A DNA stretch of 64,000 bases from Thermogemmatispora aurantia (GTDB taxonomy: Bacteria > Chloroflexota > Ktedonobacteria > Ktedonobacterales > Ktedonobacteraceae), in contig NZ_BKZV01000001.1 of the NCBI RefSeq assembly GCF_008974285.1, positions 853,319-917,318 of the forward strand, in the 5' to 3' direction. Below the pieces are notes generated by a model that was not told the origin of the DNA, ran no database searches, and was given only the letters and a program-made list of their open reading frames with translations. The first letter of the stretch is position 1. Each line of letters begins with the position of its first letter. Both the position numbers and the translations under genes were made by a program. Below are positions 8,513 through 16,557 of the stretch, in pieces.

Positions 8513-9622
8513 TCAGCGCTGCCCAAGTAGCAGGCCAAGCAGCAGAGCAGCAACCACCACGAGCAGGATGACAAGCATCAACGCCACGCCAAGTGGATGG
8601 CCTAGATTGAGAGTCCAGCCCATTCCTAAGCGCCTTTCTACAAACAGCGCAGGATCATCGCGGTTGATATAGACCAGGCCTCCTTTCCAGTAGCGATCGT
8701 CATCGCGCGCCACATAGTTTGTGCGCAGCGCGTAGGCCTGGGAGGGCCTGGCACGGATCAGATAGAAGACCATCAGCCCCCCCAGCCCAAGAAGTAGAAT
8801 CAGCAGCAGGACTACCATGAGCATTACATTGAGATTTGTCGGTGGAATGACCTGCGTGAGCAGTAAGAGAATCAGCAAAAAGCAGAGATTCACGATCCCC
8901 AGCACGGAGGCCAGCAGATTGCGCAGCGCCTGCTGCCTGCGCTGCCGATCGCGACGCGCCTGCTCTGGGTCCGCAGGGTCGAGCTGCCGGCCCCCCAAAG
9001 GCAGCGCGAGCGCTAAACCAAGGAGCAGAATATTGAGCGCCAGGGCCAGCAAGGAGAACAAGAGTAGCTCCTGTTTTCCGCCCCAGCGATTCACCTGACC
9101 GTCGGGGCCAAAATGAAGAGGGATGCGCTCCGGCAGAACCGGATAACGTACGACCGTCACGACCCAGAGCGCTACCAGCAGCAGGAGATCCAGCCCAAGC
9201 CAGAAGGGCGAGGGCCAGCCGCGCTGCTCGGAGACTCCAACCTCAATCGCGACCGCCTGGCGGAGGCCCGCATACCAGCCCTCCTGCTCTTTGATACGCC
9301 GGAGCCTCAGATTGAGCAGCGCGTAGCTGATCCCCGCGATGGCAACTGTCCCTAACAGCACACCGAGCATGACCCAGATCTGCCCCCAGAGAGGCAAGAA
9401 GAAGGCCACCAGCAGGAGAACCAGCAACTCGGCCAATCCAGTCAGCAACAGCGCCAGGTGATAGCGTCGCCGGGACTGCGCAATCACCGCTTCGTTCACA
9501 TGCGTCGGCGGGACGCGCACCCCGAAAGGCAAGGTTGGCAAGGCCAGATCTGGCCAGAGCCAGCAGATCATGACGATCCAGATGAGCATGAGAACATTGA
9601 TACAGGTGTAAAGAGCATTCAT
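8513..9622 (-). CDS. DUF1648/DUF5808 multi-pass membrane protein
   Basis: A 369-residue integral membrane protein with about seven to eight hydrophobic helices. A DUF1648 signature occurs in the middle (YPVLPERIPLHFGPDGQVN with WGGKQ), and a DUF5808-like block near the C-terminus (DDRYWKGGLVYINRDDPALFV and a final helix). Proteins of this kind, often encoded with YtrA-subfamily GntR regulators, are thought to take part in antibiotic or envelope stress responses, as in SdpI-like immunity proteins; the exact function here is unknown. It is 42 bases downstream of the GntR gene on the same strand and probably co-transcribed with it. Confidence 0.8.
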   Translation of the reverse strand: MNALYTCINVLMLIWIVMICWLWPDLALPTLPFGVRVPPTHVNEAVIAQSRRRYHLALLLTGLAELLVLLLVAFFLPLWGQIWVMLGVLLGTVAIAGISYALLNLRLRRIKEQEGWYAGLRQAVAIEVGVSEQRGWPSPFWLGLDLLLLVALWVVTVVRYPVLPERIPLHFGPDGQVNRWGGKQELLLFSLLALALNILLLGLALALPLGGRQLDPADPEQARRDRQRRQQALRNLLASVLGIVNLCFLLILLLLTQVIPPTNLNVMLMVVLLLILLLGLGGLMVFYLIRARPSQAYALRTNYVARDDDRYWKGGLVYINRDDPALFVERRLGMGWTLNLGHPLGVALMLVILLVVVAALLLGLLLGQR

Positions 9623-9664
9623 GGCTTCTATGCTTTTCCCTCTTTCTCCTTCCTGCTGAGCCAG

Positions 9665-10045
9665 CTACCGATCGGGCTGTTCACGCTCAGTCAGTGTAGC
9701 CAGCACGCGCTGACAGCGCACCAGAATCTCTTCAGCGGGCAGTCCCTGAGCGAGCGCCTCCGCCAGCAGCGTGCGCAGGCGCGCCTCCCAATCCTCGGCC
9801 AGGCGACCACGCGGCTGGACCACTGCCCCCGTCTTGCGCCTCACCTGCAGAAAGCCCTCGCGCTCCAGCAGCTCGTAGGCTTTGTTGACAGTGTGCAGAT
9901 TAATGCCAAAATCGGCAGCTAACTGCCGGATCGACGGCAGCCCCGTCCCCGGCAGCAGCTCGCCGCGGGCAATTCCTTCAACGATCTGATCGCGAATCTG
10001 CTGGTAGATCGGCTTCTCACTTTCGGGTTCGATGAAGATCAACAT
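9665..10045 (-). CDS. GntR-family transcriptional regulator, YtrA subfamily
   Basis: A 126-residue DNA-binding protein. The winged helix covers residues 10-80 (PIYQQIRDQIVEGIARGEL, then LPSIRQLAADFGINLHTVNKAY). The C-terminal part is only about 45 residues, with no large ligand-binding domain, which is typical of the YtrA subfamily. I start at ATG 10045 because the MLIFIEPESEKPIYQQI beginning matches the family; the longer frame to 10153 would run through the operator palindrome at 10065-10089. The gene is divergent from the CPBP protease and upstream of the DUF1648 gene, and likely represses both units through that palindrome. Confidence 0.9.
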   Translation of the reverse strand: MLIFIEPESEKPIYQQIRDQIVEGIARGELLPGTGLPSIRQLAADFGINLHTVNKAYELLEREGFLQVRRKTGAVVQPRGRLAEDWEARLRTLLAEALAQGLPAEEILVRCQRVLATLTEREQPDR

Positions 10046-10064
10046 CGCCAGCTCGCCTTGACTT

Positions 10065-10089
10065 TTTGTTATATCTATTATATAACAAA
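10065..10089. promoter_or_regulatory. Perfect 10-bp inverted repeat, probable GntR operator
   Basis: TTTGTTATAT and ATATAACAAA flank a 5-bp CTATT spacer, 20 bases upstream of the GntR ATG and 63 bases upstream of the divergent CPBP gene. YtrA-type regulators bind such AT-rich palindromes. TATAT/TATAAC segments inside it could also serve as -10 elements, so binding would block transcription in both directions. Confidence 0.75.
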
Positions 10090-10151
10090 TGGCACAAAGA
10101 GGCAATCCCCCAGGTCGACCAGGGGATGAGGAAAGGAGAACGAGCGCCATC

Positions 10152-11090
10152 ATGGAGAAAAGCCAGCGAACAGGAATCGTCGTTTACCTGCTGATCACTT
10201 TTGTAGGAGCCTGGCTTTGCTGGAGTATGGACATGCTCGCGAGGATACCAGTGAACAGCCCGTTCTTTCAAGTGCTTCTCTTGCCTGGCGGCTTGATGCC
10301 AGCCATTGCGGCCTTGATCGTGCGCCTGTGGGTGACGCGCGAAGGGCTGAGCGACGCCGGCTTGCGGCTCTCGCTGCGCGGAGGAAAGTGGCGTTACTAT
10401 CTGATCGCTCTTCTGCTACCGCTCATTAACATGACTCTGATTGTCAGCGCTAGCTTGCTTCTGGGCATAGCCAGGCCAGATTTCACCTTACAGCACTTCT
10501 TCCAGCTCTATGCTCCCGCAGTTCACATTGGGCCTTTGCCCCTGGCGCTTTGGCCTGTGTTGCTGCTTCAATTGCTGATCTCAGCCGTGGTAGCCACACC
10601 GGTACTCTGGGGCGAAGAGTTTGGCTGGCGTAGCTATCTGCAACTGCGTCTCTTCGCGGGGCACCCGCAGCTAGCAGCGATCGCCACGGGAGTGATCTGG
10701 GGGTGCTGGCATCTGCCCCTGATCTTCATGGGCTACGAGGGCTACCCTAATCCCTGGTGGGGGGCAATGCTATTCATCCTGTTCACAATCGTGCTGTCGA
10801 TCATCTTCGGCTGGCTACGCCTTAGCAGCGGTAGCATCTGGGCCAGCAGCCTGGCCCATGCCGCCACCAACACTATCGGAGGGAACCTCAGCGTGATGCT
10901 CTTCGCCGGCAACTCGCAGTTCTTCGTGGTTGCCGACAACGGCGTACTTTCCATCCTCCTGCTGGGCTGCCTGGCCTTCTGGCTTATGCTGAGCGGACGT
11001 CTCCAGGCGGGCCTGCAGACGAAGGCGGCCACTGCCGGAGCCAGGGCATGTCTGGTAGCTGGAAAACAACAAGAGAGAGCCAGCCAGTGA
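10152..11090 (+). CDS. CPBP-family intramembrane glutamic endopeptidase
   Basis: A 312-residue multi-pass membrane protein of the CAAX-protease/bacteriocin-processing (CPBP, Abi) family. The diagnostic motif 1, EEFGWRSYL (EExxxR), lies near residue 156; motif 2 includes CWHLPLIF; the C-terminal motif SLAHAATN provides the last conserved histidine. Catalysis uses these Glu and His residues inside the membrane. I prefer ATG 10152 over the upstream 10089 start because a GGAGAA ribosome site lies just before it and the first start falls in the operator. Bacterial CPBP proteins act in protein processing, immunity to bacteriocins or signalling; the substrate is not known. The divergent GntR regulator probably controls it. 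Confidence 0.9.
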   Translation: MEKSQRTGIVVYLLITFVGAWLCWSMDMLARIPVNSPFFQVLLLPGGLMPAIAALIVRLWVTREGLSDAGLRLSLRGGKWRYYLIALLLPLINMTLIVSASLLLGIARPDFTLQHFFQLYAPAVHIGPLPLALWPVLLLQLLISAVVATPVLWGEEFGWRSYLQLRLFAGHPQLAAIATGVIWGCWHLPLIFMGYEGYPNPWWGAMLFILFTIVLSIIFGWLRLSSGSIWASSLAHAATNTIGGNLSVMLFAGNSQFFVVADNGVLSILLLGCLAFWLMLSGRLQAGLQTKAATAGARACLVAGKQQERASQ

Positions 11091-11172
11091 CACAGCCAGT
11101 GGCAGTTGCCTGACCCTGGCTGGCTATGTCCGCGGCTTGCCCTCTCCGCCCACAGAGCAGTAAGCAGTGTGC

Positions 11173-12042
11173 TTAAATAGCGGGAACCACATCCCCACAG
11201 GCAATGATATCGCTATTGGCCTCCACCGAGGCTCCGCTGGCTTGATAGAGGACCAAATACCAACCACTGGCAGGAATGGCTTTGATCCCTTTCACCGTCA
11301 GACTGGCATCGGCCTCGCCACGCGCATTGGCCTTCAGGGGTTGGAGATTGTAAAGCAGCTGCCCCATGCTGCTGCAGCTGCCAGCATGCAGCTGGAAATC
11401 GTGGGTTGAGTCAGGAGCCAACCCGCTGACGGAGACGTGAATAGTGAGGGTGCGCTCCTCCAGGCGAAGCTGGGCCTGCCCCTTGATAGCCTGGTTGGGG
11501 GCAATATCTTCGCCCAGGGCCACATTGACCTGCTGCCGACTCTTGGGCGAGGAACCCGCTGGATTGCTGATGTCGCCACAAGAGATCGATTGAATCTGAG
11601 CTGCAGTCACGGCAGTCGGCCCATTGTGGACGTTGATATACCAGCCAGTCGCGGGAATGCCCTCGCTCTCACCTTTGAAAACGGCGGTAATGCTGGCCTG
11701 ACCGTGCTCGTCGGCACGTAGCATCGGCAGGGGATAGACAACTGGTCCCGGATGCTGACAGCTCCCTTTGTGAATGTGCGCCGGATGACTGGTGCCCGGC
11801 ACTAATCCCTGCATGCTGACTTTGACAGTCAGGCTATGATCCTGCGGTGTCCAGATCAGCTGCGCTGTCCCCGTCGGCATGTGCTTAAAGACGACACTGG
11901 CAAAGGTGGCCGCCACCGCTGTTCTGTTCGGCGCCGCTCCGCTGGAAGGGGTGGCAGCTCCACAGGCCACCAGCATGAACAGCAGCGCCAGCCCCCCCAG
12001 GGCACCAGCCCAGGCGGTAGCTCTCGATTTGAGAGCGTTCAT
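11173..12042 (-). CDS. Secreted lipoprotein with two CHRD/SOD-like repeat domains
   Basis: A 289-residue exported lipoprotein. Residues 1-27 form a signal peptide ending in the lipobox LVAC, with Cys27 as lipidation site. Two related domains of about 125 residues follow: one contains HPAHIHKGSCQHPG and GWYINVHNGP, the other HDFQLHAGSCSSMGQ and GWYLVLYQ. Each ends with an (I)xSCGD or IIACGD motif, so the protein is an internal duplication. The HxHxGxC pattern resembles CHRD and Cu/Zn superoxide-dismutase-like folds, but the second copy has lost one of the histidines, so metal binding is uncertain. ATG 12042 is chosen because GAAAGGAGGAAGC lies directly upstream. It is divergent from the MarR-ClC operon. 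Confidence 0.68.
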   Translation of the reverse strand: MNALKSRATAWAGALGGLALLFMLVACGAATPSSGAAPNRTAVAATFASVVFKHMPTGTAQLIWTPQDHSLTVKVSMQGLVPGTSHPAHIHKGSCQHPGPVVYPLPMLRADEHGQASITAVFKGESEGIPATGWYINVHNGPTAVTAAQIQSISCGDISNPAGSSPKSRQQVNVALGEDIAPNQAIKGQAQLRLEERTLTIHVSVSGLAPDSTHDFQLHAGSCSSMGQLLYNLQPLKANARGEADASLTVKGIKAIPASGWYLVLYQASGASVEANSDIIACGDVVPAI

Positions 12043-12215
12043 GTTGCTTCCTCCTTTCACGACAAAAATGTTTTTCAACTATATAACGATATTATTGTGC
12101 TTTACTCATAAGTAGATTATAATAGCCTACACAATACGAAAGATATCAAAAAGATAAATACAAATGAAATAGATCTCTCCATTCGAGACTATACGAACAG
12201 GGAACCGCTGTCATC

Positions 12216-12245
12216 TTGACAAGAGCGCACCCCACGCCGTACAAT
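12216..12245 (+). promoter_or_regulatory. Promoter of the marR-ClC operon
   Basis: TTGACA (12216-12221) and TACAAT (12240-12245) are separated by 18 bases, a near-consensus sigma-A promoter. The -10 box runs into the MarR palindrome, so repressor and polymerase would compete. Confidence 0.8.
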
Positions 12246-12268
12246 TCTATCGTAATACGATAGAATTG
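12242..12268. promoter_or_regulatory. 27-bp palindrome, probable MarR operator
   Basis: CAATTCTATCGTA and its exact reverse complement TACGATAGAATTG flank a central A: 13-bp perfect arms. It overlaps the -10 box and the predicted transcription start of the MarR gene, ending 21 bases before the chosen ATG. This is a classic autorepression arrangement. Confidence 0.85.
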
Positions 12269-12289
12269 CGTCCCAGAATGAGAGCGCTC

Positions 12290-12790
12290 ATGTCATCCAA
12301 GCAGGACCCGCCCATCGACTACCGCGCCCTGGCTGAGTTCCGTTATCAGATCCGACGCTTCCTGCGCTTCAGCGAGCAGGTTGCACGTGAAGCCAGCCTG
12401 GAGCCGCAGCACTATCAGCTCCTGCTAGCCCTCAAAGGGCTGCCCGAAGGGCGCAAAGCTACCATCACCGAGCTAGCCGAGCGACTGCAGATCCAGCATC
12501 ATAGCGCCGTTGAGCTGATCAACCGTCTGGTCGAGCGCGACCTTGTGAGCAAGCAGCGTGACATGCTCGATCAGCGCCAGGTCATTCTCTCGCTCACACC
12601 ACGCGGCGAGGAGGTGCTGCAGACCCTGGCTGCCTATCATCGGGCCGAGCTGCAAATTATTGGGCCGGCATTGGTCGCTGCACTGAAGGCTATTCTCACG
12701 GACAGTGCCCTAGCCACCACGCTGCAGGAGAGTGAGTCTCATCACAAGAACATGGATCAAGAGGATCAAGTGGTTCAAGAGGATAAATAG
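12290..12790 (+). CDS. MarR-family transcriptional regulator
   Basis: A 166-residue winged-helix protein with the MarR pattern: N-terminal helix (LAEFRYQIRRFLRFSEQVA), the DNA-binding helices ITELAERLQIQHHSAVELINRLVERDLV, and the wing DQRQVILSLTPRGEEVL. The C-terminal tail is Asp/Gln-rich. Start choice: the first in-frame start (TTG 12266) lies inside the palindrome and is unlikely; ATG 12278 and ATG 12290 are both possible and neither has a strong ribosome site, so the mRNA may be nearly leaderless. The gene ends 2 bases before the chloride channel gene, so the two are co-transcribed and the regulator probably responds to a signal related to ion or acid stress. Confidence 0.9.
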   Translation: MSSKQDPPIDYRALAEFRYQIRRFLRFSEQVAREASLEPQHYQLLLALKGLPEGRKATITELAERLQIQHHSAVELINRLVERDLVSKQRDMLDQRQVILSLTPRGEEVLQTLAAYHRAELQIIGPALVAALKAILTDSALATTLQESESHHKNMDQEDQVVQEDK

Positions 12791-12792
12791 CA

Positions 12793-14787
12793 ATGATTGA
12801 ACGTGATCTTGCAGGAGATCCGACAGGGCAGACCGCCGCCGGCGTGGGCCACCAACAATCAGGGCGGCGAGCGGGTTCCTGGCAGACCCTGCTCCAGGCA
12901 TTAAGGGGCGAGAACCAGGAAGAGAGCAGCAGACCCCTGGGCGACTTTACCACCACGCCACGCGTCATCTTCATCGCGCTGCTGGCCATCGCCATCGGCG
13001 CCCTGGGAGCGGTCGTCGCTCTCATCTTGCTACGTCTCATCGGCTTATTTACTAATCTCTTCTTCTATCAGCGTTTCGATACCTCCCTGATCTCCCCAGC
13101 GAGCAATCGCCTTGGCCCTTTCGAGGTACTGGTTCCAGTCATCGGGGCCCTGATCATTGGCCTCATGGCACGCTATGGGTCTGAGCGCATACGCGGTCAC
13201 GGCATTCCCGAAGCCATTGAGGCGATTCTCATTAACGGGAGCCGCGTGCAGCCGCGTGTCGCCTTTCTCAAGCCGCTCTCCTCGGCCATCTCAATCGGCT
13301 CCGGCGGCCCTTTTGGTGCCGAGGGACCCATTATTATGACCGGAGGTGCGTTTGGCTCGATGATCGCTCAGCTCTTCCATCTGAGCAGCGCTGAGCGCAA
13401 GACACTGCTGGTCGCCGGTGCCGCGGCAGGGATGTCAGCAACCTTCGCCTCGCCTGTGGCGGCGGTCCTGCTCGCCGTGGAGCTGCTCCTCTTCGAGTGG
13501 AAGCCGCGCAGCATGATTCCGGTGGCCCTGGCCAGTGCCACTGCCGCTGTGTTGCGGCGCTACCTGATCGGCATGGGGCCGCTCTTTCCAACGCCACCAC
13601 ACCCAGCCTTCATCGGCCCCCAGGCCATACTCTGTTGCCTCGTCGTTGGGCTGCTAGCTGGGGCGCTCTCGGCCCTGTTGACGGTGGCGGTCTACGCTTC
13701 AGAGGACGCTTTTCGCCGGTTGCCCATCCACTGGATGTGGTGGCCGGCCATCGGGGGGCTAGCTATCGGGCTTGGCGGACTGATCTTTCCCCAGGCTCTC
13801 GGCGTAGGCTATGACACGATCAGTGCCCTTCTTCAGGGCACTGTCCCTTTGACTATCATTCTGGGTGTTCTGCTGGTCAAATCGGCAATCTGGGCCATCT
13901 CACTCGGCTCGGGTACTTCCGGCGGCGTACTGGCTCCCCTCCTGTTGATGGGAGGCGCTCTCGGAGGACTGCTAACGCCCCTGCTGCCTGCCGAGGGGCC
14001 AGGTTTCTGGCCCCTTGTGAGCATGGGGGCTATTCTCGGCGGAACCATGCGCTCACCGTTTACCGGAATCGTCTTCATGCTGGAGCTGACTCACGATGTG
14101 AATGCCTTGCTCCCGCTGCTGATCGCGGTGACAATAGCCCACGCTTTTACGGTCCTGGTGATGCGACGCTCGATCTTGACGGAGAAGGTCAGCCGCCGTG
14201 GCTACCACCTGACGCGCGAGTACTCCATCGATCCATTAGAAATCATCTTTATCCGTGAAGTGATGCGCACGAGCATTGTGGCCCTACCCGCCTCGCTGCC
14301 TCAGAAAGAGCTGCTGCAATCGCTGAGACACACCTCCTCCCAGCATGGCCAGCGCCTCTACCCTGTAATTGATGAGCAGGCGCGCCTCGTTGGCGTGCTC
14401 ACGCGGCGCGATTTAGAGCTGCTTGCTCACGAGGGACAGGCGGAGCAACAGGATGGGCACTTACTGGCTCAGGCTATCCGACGTCAGCCGGTAATCTGCC
14501 ATCCTGATGAACCGCTGCGTCTGGTAGTCTATCGCATGGCCGCAACAGGTCTGACACGCTTGCCGGTGGTCGAGCGGGAGAGTAGGCGGCTGGTTGGTTT
14601 GGTCTCGATCAGCGATCTGTTGCAGGCCCGGGTGCGCACGCTGATCGAGGAGCAACGGCGCGAGCGTGTTCTGCGCATTCGTCTGCTTTTCCCTTTCGGG
14701 ACACGACTACGCGCCTTGCGCCTGCGCGAGGAGCATCTGCCCCCACCCAATCGGGAAAGCAGCGAGGAGGAGCAAACGCATCGTTGA
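12793..14787 (+). CDS. ClC-family chloride channel/transporter with two CBS domains
   Basis: A 664-residue protein. The ClC membrane domain spans about residues 55-470, with the anion-selectivity motifs GSGGPFGAEGP (169-179), where Glu177 is the equivalent of the gating glutamate, and GTSGGVLAPLLLMGGALGG near 380. Two CBS domains follow (about 490-550 and 555-615), VMRTSIVALPASLPQ starting the first and LPVVERESRRLVGLVSISDLL ending the second; these bind adenine nucleotides and regulate gating in other ClC proteins. A basic tail of about 45 residues completes it. Whether it is a channel or a proton-coupled exchanger cannot be settled here, because the proton glutamate position needs an alignment. 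It is translationally close to the MarR gene. Confidence 0.92.
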   Translation: MIERDLAGDPTGQTAAGVGHQQSGRRAGSWQTLLQALRGENQEESSRPLGDFTTTPRVIFIALLAIAIGALGAVVALILLRLIGLFTNLFFYQRFDTSLISPASNRLGPFEVLVPVIGALIIGLMARYGSERIRGHGIPEAIEAILINGSRVQPRVAFLKPLSSAISIGSGGPFGAEGPIIMTGGAFGSMIAQLFHLSSAERKTLLVAGAAAGMSATFASPVAAVLLAVELLLFEWKPRSMIPVALASATAAVLRRYLIGMGPLFPTPPHPAFIGPQAILCCLVVGLLAGALSALLTVAVYASEDAFRRLPIHWMWWPAIGGLAIGLGGLIFPQALGVGYDTISALLQGTVPLTIILGVLLVKSAIWAISLGSGTSGGVLAPLLLMGGALGGLLTPLLPAEGPGFWPLVSMGAILGGTMRSPFTGIVFMLELTHDVNALLPLLIAVTIAHAFTVLVMRRSILTEKVSRRGYHLTREYSIDPLEIIFIREVMRTSIVALPASLPQKELLQSLRHTSSQHGQRLYPVIDEQARLVGVLTRRDLELLAHEGQAEQQDGHLLAQAIRRQPVICHPDEPLRLVVYRMAATGLTRLPVVERESRRLVGLVSISDLLQARVRTLIEEQRRERVLRIRLLFPFGTRLRALRLREEHLPPPNRESSEEEQTHR

Positions 14788-14889
14788 CCAGCGGCGGCCC
14801 CGCGTCAGCCAAATCTGGTCAATAAAGCCAGACCCAGGCAGGCCAGCCATCCTCTGGCCTATCGACTTGCCAGCAACCAGACGCCGCGG

Positions 14890-15663
14890 CTACAGTGAGC
14901 CTGTATTGCGCATGAGGCCCCCATCAATGACAAAGGTGGCGCCAGTGACGTAGGCCGCGGCGTCCGAGGCCAGATAGAGGGCCAGAGCGGCTACCTCCTC
15001 CGGCTGACCCATCCGATGGAGTGGAATCTCCGCCAGCAGCGCCTGGTACTTCTGAGGATCAGCTTTGACATCAGCATCGATCGGGGTATCAATGGCCCCA
15101 GGGGCAATATTGTTAACTGTAATCTGATGAGGAGCCAGCTCCAGACAGATCGTGCGCGTCAGCATGCGCAGGCCTCCCTTGGCGCAACAGTATGGCACAT
15201 TGAGCGGCATGGGCAGATCCTCATGAACCGAAGAGATATTGATGATGCGTCCCGCTCTGCCCTGCCTGATCATCTGACGGGCCGCCGCCTGGGCACAGAA
15301 AAAAGCTCCTTTCAGGTCGATCCCCAGCACCCGATCGAACTCCTCTTCGGAGACGTCAACAAAAGGACGATGGATCTCCATGCCAGCATTGTTAACCAGA
15401 ATATCAAGGTGTCCGTAGTGCTCGACTGTCTGCTCGACCAGAGCCAGCGCCTGCCGATATTGCGCGACGTCAGCCTGCACCACCAGAACCTGCCCCCCGG
15501 CTTGTTCGATGAGCTGTTTGACTTCCGCGGCTTTCTCTGCAGCGTGGGCATAGCTAATGGCAACGCGCGCGCCTTCGCCAGCAAAGCGCAGCGCAATGGC
15601 GCGTCCGATGCCGCTGTCGCCTCCCGTGATCAGGGCGACTTTCTCATTGAGTTGCATACTCAT
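14890..15663 (-). CDS. SDR oxidoreductase, glucose 1-dehydrogenase-like
   Basis: A 257-residue classical SDR. Cofactor motif GGDSGIG at 14-20, NNAG at 91-94, catalytic Ser145, Tyr158 and Lys162 (PYCCAKGG). The SSVHE sequence after the catalytic serine strand is a hallmark of glucose-1-dehydrogenase-type SDRs, and the C-terminal YVTGATFVIDGGL is standard. It lacks an obvious acidic residue at the end of the second strand (ISYAH), so NADP use is possible. Substrate remains an inference from family resemblance. ATG 15663 follows a GAAGGAGAAG ribosome site. Confidence 0.84.
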   Translation of the reverse strand: MSMQLNEKVALITGGDSGIGRAIALRFAGEGARVAISYAHAAEKAAEVKQLIEQAGGQVLVVQADVAQYRQALALVEQTVEHYGHLDILVNNAGMEIHRPFVDVSEEEFDRVLGIDLKGAFFCAQAAARQMIRQGRAGRIINISSVHEDLPMPLNVPYCCAKGGLRMLTRTICLELAPHQITVNNIAPGAIDTPIDADVKADPQKYQALLAEIPLHRMGQPEEVAALALYLASDAAAYVTGATFVIDGGLMRNTGSL

Positions 15664-16058
15664 CTTCTCCTTCTTTATGAGACTATTAGAAATTACAACA
15701 AATGATCCCGCACCTCATATCTCATCTACTCACCGATCGAGAGGTCTGGCCAGACTCCTCATTGAAGAACACGGTGGATCTGGGTCCCTGGCTCCGCCCG
15801 CAGCGTGCTCCAGGTCAATAAGAGCCAGCCGGGGCTGATCCTGCCTCGGTTTCACCTTCCCTATGGCAGAGTCACTGCGAGGACGCCCGCTGCGTGGAAT
15901 CCTCGTGAGAGTGACTGGCGGGTACTGAGCGAGCGGGCAATATCGAGGAGGTTGCCCTTCCGGGTTGCACCGCCAGACAGCGGACAAGCAAGCGAGCGGG
16001 CGATGGCCTGCGGTCTTGCCCGCACATAATCCGAAGAGAGGAGAGGACGAAAGCAGAC
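15664..16058. other. Intergenic region with no recognisable gene
   Basis: About 395 bases between divergent genes. The left end is AT-rich and should hold the SDR promoter; the right end carries the GAGAGGAGAGGAC ribosome site of the stress-protein gene. GAGCGAGCGGGC-like stretches occur twice (near 15928 and 15992). No RNA gene or convincing reading frame was seen. Confidence 0.5.
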
Positions 16059-16517
16059 ATGGCAGAGAGCAGCGTTGTTGTCGGCGTTTTCGAGGATGTC
16101 GACCAGGCCCGGCAAGCCTATGACAGCCTGCGAGCGCAAGGCTTCGGGGCTGACTATGTGAGCCTGGCTAATCCCCAGGAGATGGATCGGCCCCAATTGG
16201 ACTTAAGGTATCTCATAGAAGCTGGCATTCCCGACGAAGAGGCCCGCTTCTATGCCCAAGAATTCAGCGAGGGGCATGCTCTGGTGACCGTGCGTGTTGC
16301 CGGACTGCCTCCGGCCAGCGCACGCAAGGCGGTGGCCCTTCTCCAAGGGCATGGCGCCTACGATGCCCATGCAGGCCGCGAGCGGCGTGGACCCTATGCT
16401 CCTAATATTCGTACTGAGCAGCCATCGCCCTTCTTCGACCTCACCTATCCCGAGGATCTGGCGCAGCCAGCCAGCGACCAGCCCCCGTCTCATAGGCAGG
16501 AGGAGAGGCCAGAGTAG
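16059..16517 (+). CDS. General-stress-protein-17M-like (YflT-type) protein
   Basis: A 152-residue protein whose first 105 residues show the ferredoxin-like pattern of the heat-induced stress protein YflT/GSP17M domain: VVVGVFEDVDQARQAYDSL, GIPDEEARFYAQEFSEGHALVTVRV and a helix then GAYDAHAG. The remaining 45 residues are proline-rich and disordered. Such proteins accumulate under general stress; no enzymatic activity is known. It stands alone, convergent with the two-component kinase gene. Confidence 0.72.
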   Translation: MAESSVVVGVFEDVDQARQAYDSLRAQGFGADYVSLANPQEMDRPQLDLRYLIEAGIPDEEARFYAQEFSEGHALVTVRVAGLPPASARKAVALLQGHGAYDAHAGRERRGPYAPNIRTEQPSPFFDLTYPEDLAQPASDQPPSHRQEERPE

Positions 16518-16557
16518 TTCTACAAGGAGTGCTGAGACCCAGTCGTAGCGCATGATT

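Noticed and set aside
15016..15705. Plus-strand frame of 229 codons opposite the glucose-dehydrogenase-like SDR
   Set aside because: Antisense shadow of a clear SDR gene; no ribosome site and no motif.
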